Source of the DNA: Doris montereyensis
Lineage: Eukaryota > Mollusca > Gastropoda > Nudibranchia > Dorididae
Direction: 5' to 3'
Length of the DNA: 64,000 bases
Assembly: GCA_037039925.1 (NCBI GenBank)
Contig: JAXRKP010000098.1
Location: 358,501-422,500 of the forward strand
Shown piece after piece: positions 21,601 to 38,359 of the stretch. The position numbers and the translations under genes are program-made. The notes below the pieces were generated by a model. The model was not told the origin of the DNA, ran no database searches, and saw only the letters and a program-made list of their open reading frames with translations. Within the stretch, counting starts at the first letter, position 1, and each line of letters starts with the position of its first letter.

Positions 21601-23063
21601 GCCAATGGCAGCAATCTCTGTCATGTCTTTGTCAACAATAAAACACCTGAGTATCACTTGGGTTGAATTGTTGAGCAAAGACACGGAGGTACTGTTCCAT
21701 GATGTTCCTGTCCTCCTTGCGATAAAAGCATGAAATATAGGTATGCCATGGCCATCTCCATCAAGGACCATGACAGTTAATAAGGGATATAAAGGTAATT
21801 ATTTACTTTGTATGTACAATCCATGACAAAACATTCTGGATAAATAACGAGGGTCTCTTTCATAAGTTTTGTCATAAAAGTAGCAAATAGAAAATCCCCA
21901 TTTTCGTCTCTCCCAACCTCCCCATGCCCACCATTTGACTTGGAATCTCTTAAAATTTCCTCACACTTCACATCATCCCTCCCCCCATTTCCCTTCCCTA
22001 CTCCCAACTTCTTCTGCAAATTGTATACATCTTGGCGCATCACGGTACAATCGTGTCGCTTTTTTCAGAATGGCCCTCTGTTCTGCTGTCTGAATTGTCA
22101 TGGCTGACAAAACTGTGATGTCGACTTCGTCGGCTTTTATCTTCCTTTGTTCTAGATATAAATTGAACACCTGTAGGAAAAGAGTAGAAAAATAATAGAA
22201 ATGAACTAAACCAGAAAATATACACATATTACGATTATTTTATTAGGAACCTCGGGCAAGTGACCGATTATCGTATTGCGTGAACAGAAATAAAAAGAAA
22301 AGGTGTAGATCTCTATGGATCTGCCAAACACTAGAAATAGATCTAGATTTAGATCTAGATCTACTCTCCATTTTAATGATGATGAGGACAGTGATGGGAA
22401 ATAATGGAGCAGAAATGAGTGAAAGTGTTCGTGAGAGTATTTTATATTTATATGAATCAGGATAATCGGATCATAACTTACCTAAACGCTTCTTGCAGAG
22501 GGTCACTCTCAGGAATCCGCTCAGTATTTACAGTTGAAAACTGTGTCAGATTAGATGCTTGGTATCTTTTCAACACTAAATCGAAAGCCTCATATGACGT
22601 GAACTTGGCCCCATTTTGCAATTCCATCTTACAATGCTTGGTATCTTTTCAACACCAAATCGAAAGCCTCATATGACGTGAACGTGGCCCCAATCTTACA
22701 ATTTCCCGCTCTTCACTCTTCTTCCGGTGAGGCAGTAAATCTCATGGGTTCTCGCACCGAACGTGAGTGATGTTAAAAACAAAAACCGGGTGAAAATAAG
22801 CGAAAATCTTATTCGCACTCGGATGTAAATAATCACACCGATATATATTTAGGTGGTTGAATTGTTGTTAGTTCACTCTAGAGTCAATAGGGAAATTCTC
22901 CCAAATTTATCCCTAGACCTAGAGCTTTATCTAGCTCTAGAGCACTAGACCGAATCTAGAATAATTAGAACTAACAGATTAGAACTAGATTTCTTACCTG
23001 AAACAGAAAGTTCACACGTTGAAACAACTCTTTGTGGGCTGGTTGACTTTTATCTTTTCCCAT
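2359..23063 (-). CDS. RPP21: Ribonuclease P/MRP protein subunit p21
   Basis: Protein subunit of nuclear RNase P and RNase MRP, which mature the 5' ends of tRNA and process pre-rRNA. Four minus-strand coding exons: 23063-22998, 9243-9143, 5068-4986 and 2531-2359, all with GT-AG introns and matching phases (0, 2, 1). The total is 423 nt, or 140 residues; human RPP21 is about 154. The family N-terminus is clear (FQRVNFLFQ, then AARFAL after the first splice). Two CxxC pairs, CKAC at residues 65-68 and CLLC at 94-97, form the expected zinc ribbon, and KRF follows as in the human protein. The start is the first ATG of exon 1. Introns are 13,754, 4,074 and 2,454 bp and are filled with transposons and arrays. 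No stop or frameshift breaks the model. The assignment rests on remembered family similarity and splice logic, not on a database search. Confidence 0.88.
2741..2757. mobile_element. Solo hAT-like terminus
   Basis: atgggtgccagtggtcc differs at one base from the left end of the hAT element at 30950 (atgggtgccagtagtcc). No partner end or target duplication was found here; a 31-bp array starts six bases later. Confidence 0.4.
2763..3412. repeat. 31-bp minisatellite in RPP21 intron 3
   Basis: About 21 copies of a 31-bp unit (aatcctgcaacaatctgac plus ataatttccca). The unit has no stop in any minus frame, so all three minus frames are open for over 200 codons; that is not evidence of coding. Confidence 0.95.
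3413..4242. other. RPP21 intron 3 spacer with poly(C)
   Basis: Contains a run of about 33 C at 3693-3725 followed by C/T-rich sequence; the G-rich complement could form quadruplexes or cause replication and sequencing slippage. No coding sequence is recognised. Confidence 0.6.
4243..4731 (-). repeat. Interspersed repeat family 1, copy A
   Basis: Reverse-oriented copy of a sequence also present at 34027-34442 and 35209-35565. Shared landmarks are the end gggtgtccagcaaggtcgg (rc at 4713-4731), the block agggaaatcgaag and the block catgcatgctttgctgtctg. It lies in RPP21 intron 3. It is probably a non-autonomous DNA transposon; no target duplication could be fixed. Confidence 0.7.
5082..5807. 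other. RPP21 intron 2 spacer with SINE-like module
   Basis: Mostly unremarkable A+T-rich sequence. At 5505-5580, cttatatagcac... and gcgctttacaaagg resemble a small interspersed module common in marine invertebrate genomes; this is a resemblance from memory only. Confidence 0.3.
5808..8790 (+). mobile_element. RTE-like non-LTR retrotransposon, copy 1 (defective)
   Basis: A GC-richer 5' region (5808-6120), with a segment of about 66 bp present twice (ctaagggagttaaccctga at both), leads into an endonuclease-reverse transcriptase frame opening at 6143. Seen in order: APE-type endonuclease start (FGTWNVRAING, AITETK), GDLKARVDN, SDHHLVIAKMRL, RT blocks (HQSGFRPGRSVQD, FIDLEKAFDTV, GVRQGCGLSPL, FADDLVLFGKS), and a C-terminal basic tail (KGRPRRKWGKDI). 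It is broken by stops near 6410-6475 and by a deletion of about 335 bp near 7195 relative to copy 2. It sits in RPP21 intron 2, antisense to the gene. RTE-like is the best guess for clade. Confidence 0.85.
8556..8790 (+). repeat. 46-bp tandem 3' tail of LINE copy 1
   Basis: Five copies of a 46-bp unit (ccatacaccgaaaggtag ... gataaagaaagaaa) at the 3' end of the element. LINE copy 2 carries one such unit at 45785-45835. Confidence 0.88.
8791..9142. other. Spacer in RPP21 intron 2
   Basis: I see nothing codable or repetitive here beyond general A+T richness. Confidence 0.4.
9244..10365. other. Start of RPP21 intron 1 (3' part)
   Basis: About 1.1 kb with no open frame above 60 codons and no recognised repeat, apart from a short (TA)n at 10352-10364. 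Confidence 0.4.
10366..10561. repeat. 35-bp hairpin minisatellite ending in poly(G)
   Basis: Five 35-bp units, each containing ttatttgc ... gcaaataa, an 8-bp inverted repeat around a G/C-rich loop, so every unit can fold into a stem-loop. The array ends in a run of 28 G (10534-10561). Confidence 0.85.
10562..11480 (-). mobile_element. LINE 3' fragment, second lineage
   Basis: Minus-strand reading gives the C-terminal part of a non-LTR retrotransposon: a histidine-bearing segment (GHLKRHDTLEKV) followed by RGRGRPRRRWEEDV, a common ending of these polymerases. Upstream translated pieces (NKENKNN, KYIARNK, CISPTV-like region) are full of stops. The sequence is too different from copies 1 and 2 to be the same family. 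It lies in RPP21 intron 1 in the same orientation as the gene. Confidence 0.65.
11481..12932. other. Spacer with inverted and direct repeats
   Basis: gcaaccaagcaaaacca near 11639 recurs inverted near 12190-12208, bracketing about 570 bp, perhaps a small MITE. Inside, a block of about 65 bp ending in caaagatcaacacataactt is present twice in tandem (about 11966-12091). 12210-12930 contains no recognised feature. Confidence 0.45.
13194..15343 (+). mobile_element. piggyBac transposon with intact TIRs
   Basis: 2,150 bp between perfect 15-bp inverted ends CCCTTTCCTGCCTAC (13194-13208 and rc 15329-15343). It is flanked by TTAA on the left (13190-13193) and TTAT on the right (15344-15347), matching the piggyBac target apart from one base. 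The transposase frame opens at 13326 with an acidic N-terminus. It keeps all three catalytic aspartates (SVDEAMIAYTG, VFYDNFFSS, GIDLNDQHRSYY) and a C-terminal cysteine-rich domain near 14890-15010. Breaks are single-base shifts at 13685-13689, 13835-13838, 14130-14132, 14739-14742 and 14901-14902, all at homopolymer runs. No nonsense codon was noticed. It is inserted inside the THAP coding region of the P-like element. Confidence 0.88.
15521..15636. repeat. (TTA)n(GTA)n microsatellite
   Basis: About nine TTA units followed by about 29 GTA/AGT units, just after the resumed THAP-element reading frame. Confidence 0.95.
15637..16349. other. A+T-rich spacer inside the P-like region
   Basis: T-rich sequence with tgttttgtttt motifs. 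No coding sequence is recognised. Confidence 0.4.
16350..17230. repeat. Diverged tandem duplication of about 440 bp
   Basis: Blocks recur about 425-448 bp apart: agcttgaagaaacagacttt at 16360 and 16800; gccccaagac(a)tgtctt near 16535 and 16982; ggagagatgagctt near 16672 and 17096. It is an old segmental tandem duplication of the region coding for the minus-strand CxC protein. Confidence 0.6.
16979..17290 (-). CDS. Putative small secreted CxC protein, TIMP-like N-terminus
   Basis: Minus frame starting at the ATG at 17290 (an upstream in-frame ATG lies at 17308). It opens with a strong hydrophobic signal sequence (SSKLTCILLLGLVLTAV). A plausible cleavage before CQC would leave a Cys-x-Cys amino terminus, followed by a later FC. 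TIMP-type metalloproteinase inhibitors begin with Cys-x-Cys, but the spacing to the next Cys is longer here, so the family call is weak. The frame runs into the duplicated segment and stops at 16979, so only a first exon may be present. A diverged second copy lies at 16529-16786. It is embedded between transposon remnants in RPP21 intron 1. Confidence 0.3.
   Translation of the reverse strand: MASSKLTCILLLGLVLTAVTKEGCQACQCIESKLSEGQTTSKDTKPETFCIGGYTMIFEDKLISPVEESYFPMPSFHIIVDQVLERKVPHFTLFHLVQDSLGA
17310..17955. other. Spacer with possible transposon end
   Basis: A plus frame to 17519 ends in a D/E-rich stretch of unknown meaning. 17820-17955 repeats the word tttggcc several times and ends gttggcaaccctg, which reads in reverse as cagggttgccaac, a typical DNA-transposon terminus; no matching left end was found. 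Confidence 0.35.
18961..19707 (+). mobile_element. Second piggyBac remnant, 3' part
   Basis: Coding remains of the transposase C-terminal half: KPEMVKYYNSTKGGVDTFD with the third catalytic Asp, RWPMIIFYNLLD, then a cysteine-rich finger (GRCLSCPRKKD, CISCGRSVCKEH) to a stop at 19522-19524. A subterminal ggggtgtaaaaacacccc palindrome lies at 19674-19691, and the right end ...cctattccc-type (rc) ends at 19707 before TTAG. The 5' half and left terminus are missing. It is a different family from the 13194 element by sequence and TIR. Confidence 0.75.
19712..22627 (-). mobile_element. MULE transposase with FAR1-like, SWIM and PHD-like parts (ZSWIM3-type)
   Basis: First exon 22627-22482 (146 nt; starts MELQNGAKFTSYEAFDLVL, FAR1-like) ends in a good donor (tttag|GTAAGT). 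The next segment starts at 22170 after tttcctacag. Then follow: an EQRKIKADEVDIT helix, MDCTYKVN with the first catalytic Asp, VMVLDGDGHGIPIFHAF, VDKDMTE...LCQFH, a SWIM finger (CTC...VPCRH), a long S/P-rich linker, and a terminal C-x2-C...C-x2-C...WYHFHC...WFCDSCL zinc finger with stop at 19712-19714. Damage: frame breaks at 21782-21783, 21255-21258 and near 22050, one nonsense TGA near 20170 consistent with CpG decay, and the expected middle zinc-finger exon is absent. Confidence 0.72.
20330..20570 (-). repeat. Tandem duplication of about 120 bp in MULE linker
   Basis: The segment ggatgaatttcagc ... gacttgtaggtgg is present twice nearly identically, with a partial third copy, within the S/P-rich linker coding region. 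Confidence 0.75.
22553..22700 (-). repeat. Tandem duplication of about 78 bp over MULE exon 1
   Basis: gcttggtatcttttcaacac ... gcctcatatgacgtgaac occurs at 22558-22615 and again at 22636-22693 with two or three differences. The second copy lies just upstream of the start codon. Confidence 0.8.
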
Positions 23064-23782
23064 GTTCCAAAAGACCCGAGACAAGAGTAACCACACAGCT
23101 TAACATAGATCTAGATCTTCTGTAAATCGAGGTCTAGTGTACCTTTAAAAAGCTATGATTACACTGTAGTGGACTAGACAGACGACACCTGCAGCAAGCA
23201 AGCCAAGCGAAGTGAAATAGGCCAATATGTTGCAGGGATCTTGCGTACCTTCAAGTATATGTAACTGTATGTTGTATCACTCCGATCCCTTGGACTAGAA
23301 TCCGACATCGAAATAAATAACTTTTCTTTGCCAACTTATTTACGTTATATAATATAGAAGAACATATATAAATGTGTCAAGCTAGATCTGCATGAACGAT
23401 CATGAGCAGCAAATAAGTCTTCTTTTACTTTTACTTTTAGCATTTTCTACTGAGGAGATTCGATCGAAGTGAGGCAATGTCTCCTTTTCTTTCACCGGCT
23501 TTCATTGAGTCAACTGACCGGTAACTTTTGTATATTTCCGGGGTTGCTATTTTAAAATTCAATTCAATTTTTTAAAACGTTTAATCATCCACAAAGGGCA
23601 ATTATTCATATGCACACAATAGAATTATTACAAAGCATACAATCTAACATAATATAGTTCACCATTAACCAAAACCACTTTCCTATACACGGATTCCAAA
23701 TATAGGACAAAGTGCCACACTGCACGGATGCAACATATATCACAAATATCAACACATGCATTTATAAGAGGTACATTAATTT

Positions 23783-23785
<3 letters not shown>
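22701..23785. other. RPP21 5' region
   Basis: Contains RPP21 exon 1 (22998-23063) and TCTAGA-rich stretches. Nothing else is recognised in 23070-23785; the RPP21 promoter must lie here but shows no clear TATA box. Confidence 0.4.
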
Positions 23786-24205
<420 letters not shown>

Positions 24206-24230
24206 GAGGAGCGAGACTGTGATGTATTTG

Positions 24231-24735
24231 TGATCAAGGGCCATGGATCTCAATAGCTTCTCTATGAGCTGTCTCCATGGCAGTGGCTAATGATGTAGTA
24301 TTTTCAAACTGTAGTTGATGTTCTTGCAATAGCCGTTTCTGAATTGCTTGGTCTTTTAAACCACAAACAAATCAATAGATATTTTAAGAGTAGCCCCTAC
24401 GTTGCAATGCTAGGAGAATCGTCGTTTTATTGAAACAAAGTCATCAATAATAGACTCTCCGGTCTCTTGGTCGCGTCATTGGAGTTTAAACCGTTCTACT
24501 ATTTCAAGAGGGACAGAACAGAAACTTGGGGTTAGAAGTCTGCACACTGCACAGCTCCTTGTATGACTGGGCAGAGAGCAGCTGGTGCCATCAATGACCT
24601 TAGTGTGGCATAAGTTTTGGCTTCTATGGAAGACAACAGTGTGGCTGTCTTTTGTTCTTCTTCATCTGCCACGCCATTGTCAATGAGATGCGCGTCCAGT
24701 CGTTCTTTATAGTGGGTGTGAACGACAGATTCATT
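24231..24735 (-). mobile_element. Ty3/gypsy gag fragment
   Basis: The minus strand gives gag-like pieces in shifting frames: YKERLDAHL, KTATLLSSIEAKTYATLRSL, RDQETGESI, and FENTTSLATAMETAHREA. The order and spacing match gag of invertebrate Ty3/gypsy elements. Several stops and shifts; no protease or zinc knuckle seen. Confidence 0.6.
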
Positions 24736-24837
24736 AAATATATGTAGTTTTGGTATTTTTCTTACAAATACTGGCGATTTAATGGGACTAGACTAGAATC
24801 TTAGCAATCTTAGGTTAAGATCTGTCTCGATAGGTAG

Positions 24838-25363
24838 GATATTTTCAATGAATGAATTAAGGGTTATTTGACGTATTTTCAATGAATGAATTAAGGGTTA
24901 TTTGACGTATTTTCAATGAATGAATTAAGGGTTATTTGACGTATTTTCAATGAATGAATTAAGGGTTATTTGACGTATTTTCAATGAATGAATTAAAGGT
25001 TATTTGACGTATTTTCAATGAATGAATTAAGGGTTATTTGACGTATTTTCAATGAATGAATTAAGGGTTATTTGACGTATTTTCAATGAATGAATTAAGG
25101 GTTATTTGACGTATTTTCAATGAATGAATTAAGGGTTATTTGACGTATTTTCAATGAATGAATTAAAGGTTGTTTGACGTATTTTCAACGAATGAATTAA
25201 GGGTTATTTGACGTATTTTCAATGAATGAATTAAAGGGTTATTTGACGTATTTTCAATGAATGAATTAAGGGTTATTTGACGTATTTTCAATGAATGAAT
25301 TAAGGGTTATTTGATGTATTTTCAATGAATGAATTAAGGGTTATTTGACGTATTTTCAAAAGA
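24838..25363. repeat. 34-bp minisatellite
   Basis: About 15 copies of a 34-bp unit (gtattttcaatgaatgaatt plus aagggttatttgac), lying between the two gypsy fragments. Confidence 0.95.
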
Positions 25364-25529
25364 AAATAAGATGTAACCATGCACAAGAGGAATGTGAATG
25401 ACCTTTTTGGTGATTTCTTGTGTTGATTCCTCGTCGTCAGAGAGATATAGTATGTGTGCTCCATATGCATGGATCTCAGCAGCATCTAGAGCTTCTGTGG
25501 TGTATTTGAGATACAAAATATAAAATGTG

Positions 25530-25876
25530 TGAGACAAAATAAGAAACGTAACATCATGTGGATTGCTTGTAAAGAGAGTGTTTACTGTGGTTAGCATTCC
25601 GGTAGCTTCATCAAGTGGTATTTGGAGGTATGCTTATCTGAGAACAATCTTGGAGAAAGATTTTCCTTGATCCAGTGTGGCTAGCGTGTCTTCTATTCGT
25701 GGCAGGCTGTATTGTTCAACGTTCAATGCAGGATTAACAGCAACCTTGCAAGTAATAACAAATGCATAAGCTAAAATCAGGGCCCCTAAAGAAAATTGTG
25801 AGACCACCAACCAGTCTGTAACTGTCATGTGGGAAAACAAACCATAAACGCACTGATTGCTTCTGGAGAGAGGCAA
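25530..25876 (-). mobile_element. Ty3/gypsy reverse transcriptase fragment
   Basis: The minus strand gives VAVNPALNVEQYSLPRIEDTL, LDQGKSFSKI, a stop, then AYLQIPLDEATGM: the classic start of the Ty3/gypsy RT domain. It lies 5' of the gag fragment on the same strand, the reverse of the normal gag-pol order, so these are rearranged or separate insertions. Confidence 0.75.
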
Positions 25877-25879
25877 CTT

Positions 25880-27183
25880 GTAAGTGTAAGAAATGCTTGA
25901 AGACAGGGCACATTCAGAGTGTGTAAATCACACATTTTATATCTTGTATCTCCTTCTACTCTGTCCAGTTTTCTTTATCAATAACCAATATCAACATTAT
26001 GAAAACAAAGAAAGCCGCAACAAACAGTCAATCCAAACAAAGTGGACATAAATTAATGAGTTGCCAAGTAAGGCCATTGCAAAGGCTCATGACCTAGGCC
26101 AACTTATCTACAAGCCTTTTCACCGACCTGGCTAAAGAACGCATAAAGGGCCTAGGATTGGCTGTGTAGACGTATATTTTGTTTTGATTTTGTGCCTGTT
26201 TTCATCTGAAATTCAAGAACCTCCTGTTTCATGGTAAGTAAGAGTTATTTAAATACACAGTATAAAAGTATGATTATCGGCCAGGACTGAACTTGAATCA
26301 TAGTTGAAATGTGGAGCTTCTATCTCATCTAGCTCTAGATTTAGGTCTAGATTTCTAGATATAGACTACAGTTCTAGATCTACAATCTACACTCTAGATA
26401 ATAATAACTAAGAATCTAGTTCTAGGTAGATCTAGAGCTAGATCGAGTTAGATGTAGAATCTGCGTACAGCGGTGGCGGTAGGCAGGGATGGGGAGACGT
26501 AAACATGTTTCTATTTATGATGTTCTAAAACTTAAATCGAAATGATAGATTATCACTTCCACATCATTTATCGATCAATAGGCAAGATCTACTCTACTAC
26601 ATGTACTACTACTACTCACTTTAGATTTAGGTCTAATGAGGAAGGCTAGATTCTATGTAGATTTAGATTTAGATAGATCTAGATCTAGATCAATGCCTTA
26701 TTTTTAATACATACAATCTAGATATCTAGTTTGTTTCATGTTTATCTAATCTAGATCTAGAGCTAGTATACTGAATCTTAACTTCAAGACACACATCATT
26801 CGTCATATCTAGATACATAAGTAGGTTGGCTATAAAATGCATGGAACATAATGAGATAGTGAATGATTCCTTCTCAAATAAAATATTTATGCAGCTCATT
26901 AATACATGTGACGACATCTTATTTAAATAATATATTATAATGTGTTGGCCTCAAGCCCTAATAAAATCACAATACACCCCTGCCAGGGGACAGACGACAT
27001 CTTATTTAAATACATCCAGTGTCTTCCAACTCCGTTTATTCAAACCAGGCCTTCCTGGTGTGTATTCCCTCGGATTCCATTGCAACAATTGATATAATTT
27101 GAAAAGTTTTCTGAATAAAATCGTACAAGTAACACAACATTAAGTTTCTTTTGAATCGTCAGTTTTGTCTTTTTCTATTTTAG
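25880..27183. other. Intergenic spacer rich in TCTAGA/AGATCT
   Basis: No gene is recognised. Dense palindromic tctagatctagatct-like clusters at 26310-26480, 26640-26700 and 26745-26770. Confidence 0.5.
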
Positions 27184-28096
<913 letters not shown>

Positions 28097-28600
28097 AGAA
28101 GAGCAGTCTTGTTTTGTCCTGATTACAAAAAACAAAACATTGTGAATGTGGAAGTATTCTCTGTTTAACATCATGCAACAAAATAAACGCCAATAACTAT
28201 GATTTTTATTGATGTCTTGAGAAATGCCTGACTAGATAGAAAGTTTTTATCAAAATAAAATTGTCGGACCCAGCTCTGAAACGGTTACTTGTAAAAGTAA
28301 TTATAGTAAACATCGAACCAATTTTTGGCAGTCGAGCTCTGAAGTCGTGTTGTCACTATCAGCGGAAGTAGTTTGATTTTCGGTCTTTTCACTGTAAGTC
28401 GCCATCAAAGGTACCACCAAGAAACTTGTTATCTGAATTATAATCGTTAAACATCGTATGAAATTGATCACATTTTAAATTTATTGTCACTGATATAATT
28501 TCTATAAGTAAGATTGATCCGTTAGAATGTGTATCTTTATCTGAAACCTTATAAATTGTTGGCATAACGATCTTTTTTGTCACCACTATACCTAGTGCAT

Positions 28601-36613
<8,013 letters not shown>

Positions 36614-36627
36614 GAAAGGAATAGTTA

Positions 36628-36637
36628 AATAAATAAA
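36628..36637 (+). terminator. RPS15A: RPS15A polyadenylation signals
   Basis: Two overlapping AATAAA hexamers (36628-36633 and 36632-36637), 15-20 bases after the stop codon. Confidence 0.75.
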
Positions 36638-36639
36638 AA

Positions 36640-38359
36640 TGTAAAATCAAAATAACTGCTGTTGTAGTTTTGTTTCTTTTACGTACAACTCTTGTCTGGA
36701 TGGGCCGATGATCATTGGATGTGTTAAGAAACTTTCTCTCTCTAGTCTATCTCTCACTCTAGTTTCTATTGTGTGCCAGGACCCCCCCCCCCCCGTTTTT
36801 AGTGTTATGAGTGATACTTCCTGGGGCAGCTTTTTTATAGTCTCTTAGTACTCTCACATTGCATATCTACTGTACTCCCTGTCACTATGGCTGTGAAGTG
36901 TGTCGGACTGCAAAGCTTCTGTGACTTCTTCATTGTGGTCATAGTGTGGAATTATAGTTATAGGCAGGGTCTGTCATTATTTTTAGTTACTACATGTATT
37001 ACACTATAATGGAATAAGCAGGAGTACTTTGAGCAAAGTTCGCTGTTTATAGACAAGTAGTATATCATCAGGTTTTAAAAGCATTGAAATTGAATACATG
37101 TATTATTATTATATCCATTTAGATAATATACAGTAGTCTCCGCCAAAATGCTTAGTCTTCTGGTAACAAAATTGAACATTTTGAGTCAAGGACCTCACCC
37201 CACTACATTATTTACGTTGATATTCTTGGTTAGACATAAATTCTTTCGACGAGCTGAGACAGCCAAGACAGACATTGTCGTGTGCCTATAGTTAACACAC
37301 ACGTGCGTGGCAGATGAGGCAAAAAGACGTGAATTGACTCTTTGAATGCAACCCAATGGGGTGTTTAGCTCCTACTGCCAATCTGTCCCATGATGCATTG
37401 CACAATCTCCCAGGTCGGGTGGTAGCTCTTTTGCGTGGCTGATTTTTACTTGTGCTATTCATTGATGTACATACTGACATTAACACAAGTGTTATCTATT
37501 AGACATGTGAATCACTGTATATGACTAGATTTACATCACAAAATGGTGGGAAAATAATTGATATGACATCCTAAGTCCGGGACAGCAGATCAACTTATTC
37601 GTACTTGTATTTTCACCCTTTCGAACTAGAAATCTAGTTTGCTCAAGTCCGACTATCTTGTGTTGCCATAGAATCTAATTAATAATTGATATTTTTATAT
37701 ACCTCTTGTAAATAAATATACCTAGATTTTCTACATTAGGTTCTAGTTCTGTCCAACGAATGAGTTGAAAAAAATAGGACAAAAAAAAAGAATCAATTTG
37801 GACTTACTTAAAGTAATGTTGAGATATTTCATAATTTGTTACAGAATTACATTTTATGAATTTGGATCAAAATATAAAACTACAGGGGTGTAGTTCGTTT
37901 CAGGTATTCCAATTAGATCTCACGTAATTGGCTGTCGCAACACTTGCGTCACCGCATTTCCTCAATGCGAAAGCCTATAATACTTTCACAAAGAATATGA
38001 GACTGCATCAATATAACTCTGGTGCAAACAAAGAAAATTGATGATATATTAATCTTGTTAAGCGCCAGTCAATAATTTATAAAAATATGAACACCTAGAA
38101 TGTTATATGTACTACTCTTATCATTTCTACTTCTAGATCTAGTTTTTGTTATTATCATCAAGGGTGGTCATCCTGTTCCTTCTCTTTCTTCTTATCTTAT
38201 TATTATTGATAATAATCATCACCACAAATGTTAGCATTATTATTTAGTGTTAGAATGATTATTAACAAGAGTAGAAATGGTAGCAATAGTTATACTGCTT
38301 TTGTAGTAACATTATTTATGAATAATGACGAGAGATACTCACTGCCCTCGTATTTTACT
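36640..38359. other. Spacer downstream of RPS15A
   Basis: A C run at 36782-36794 and A+T-rich sequence. No gene is recognised. At 37131, cagtagtctccgccaaa recurs inverted at 42403-42419 with one mismatch (see findings). Confidence 0.4.

Noticed and set aside
36782..36794. Poly(C) runs as regulatory elements
   Set aside because: Isolated homopolymers recur at 3693, 36782 and 47652 without shared context.
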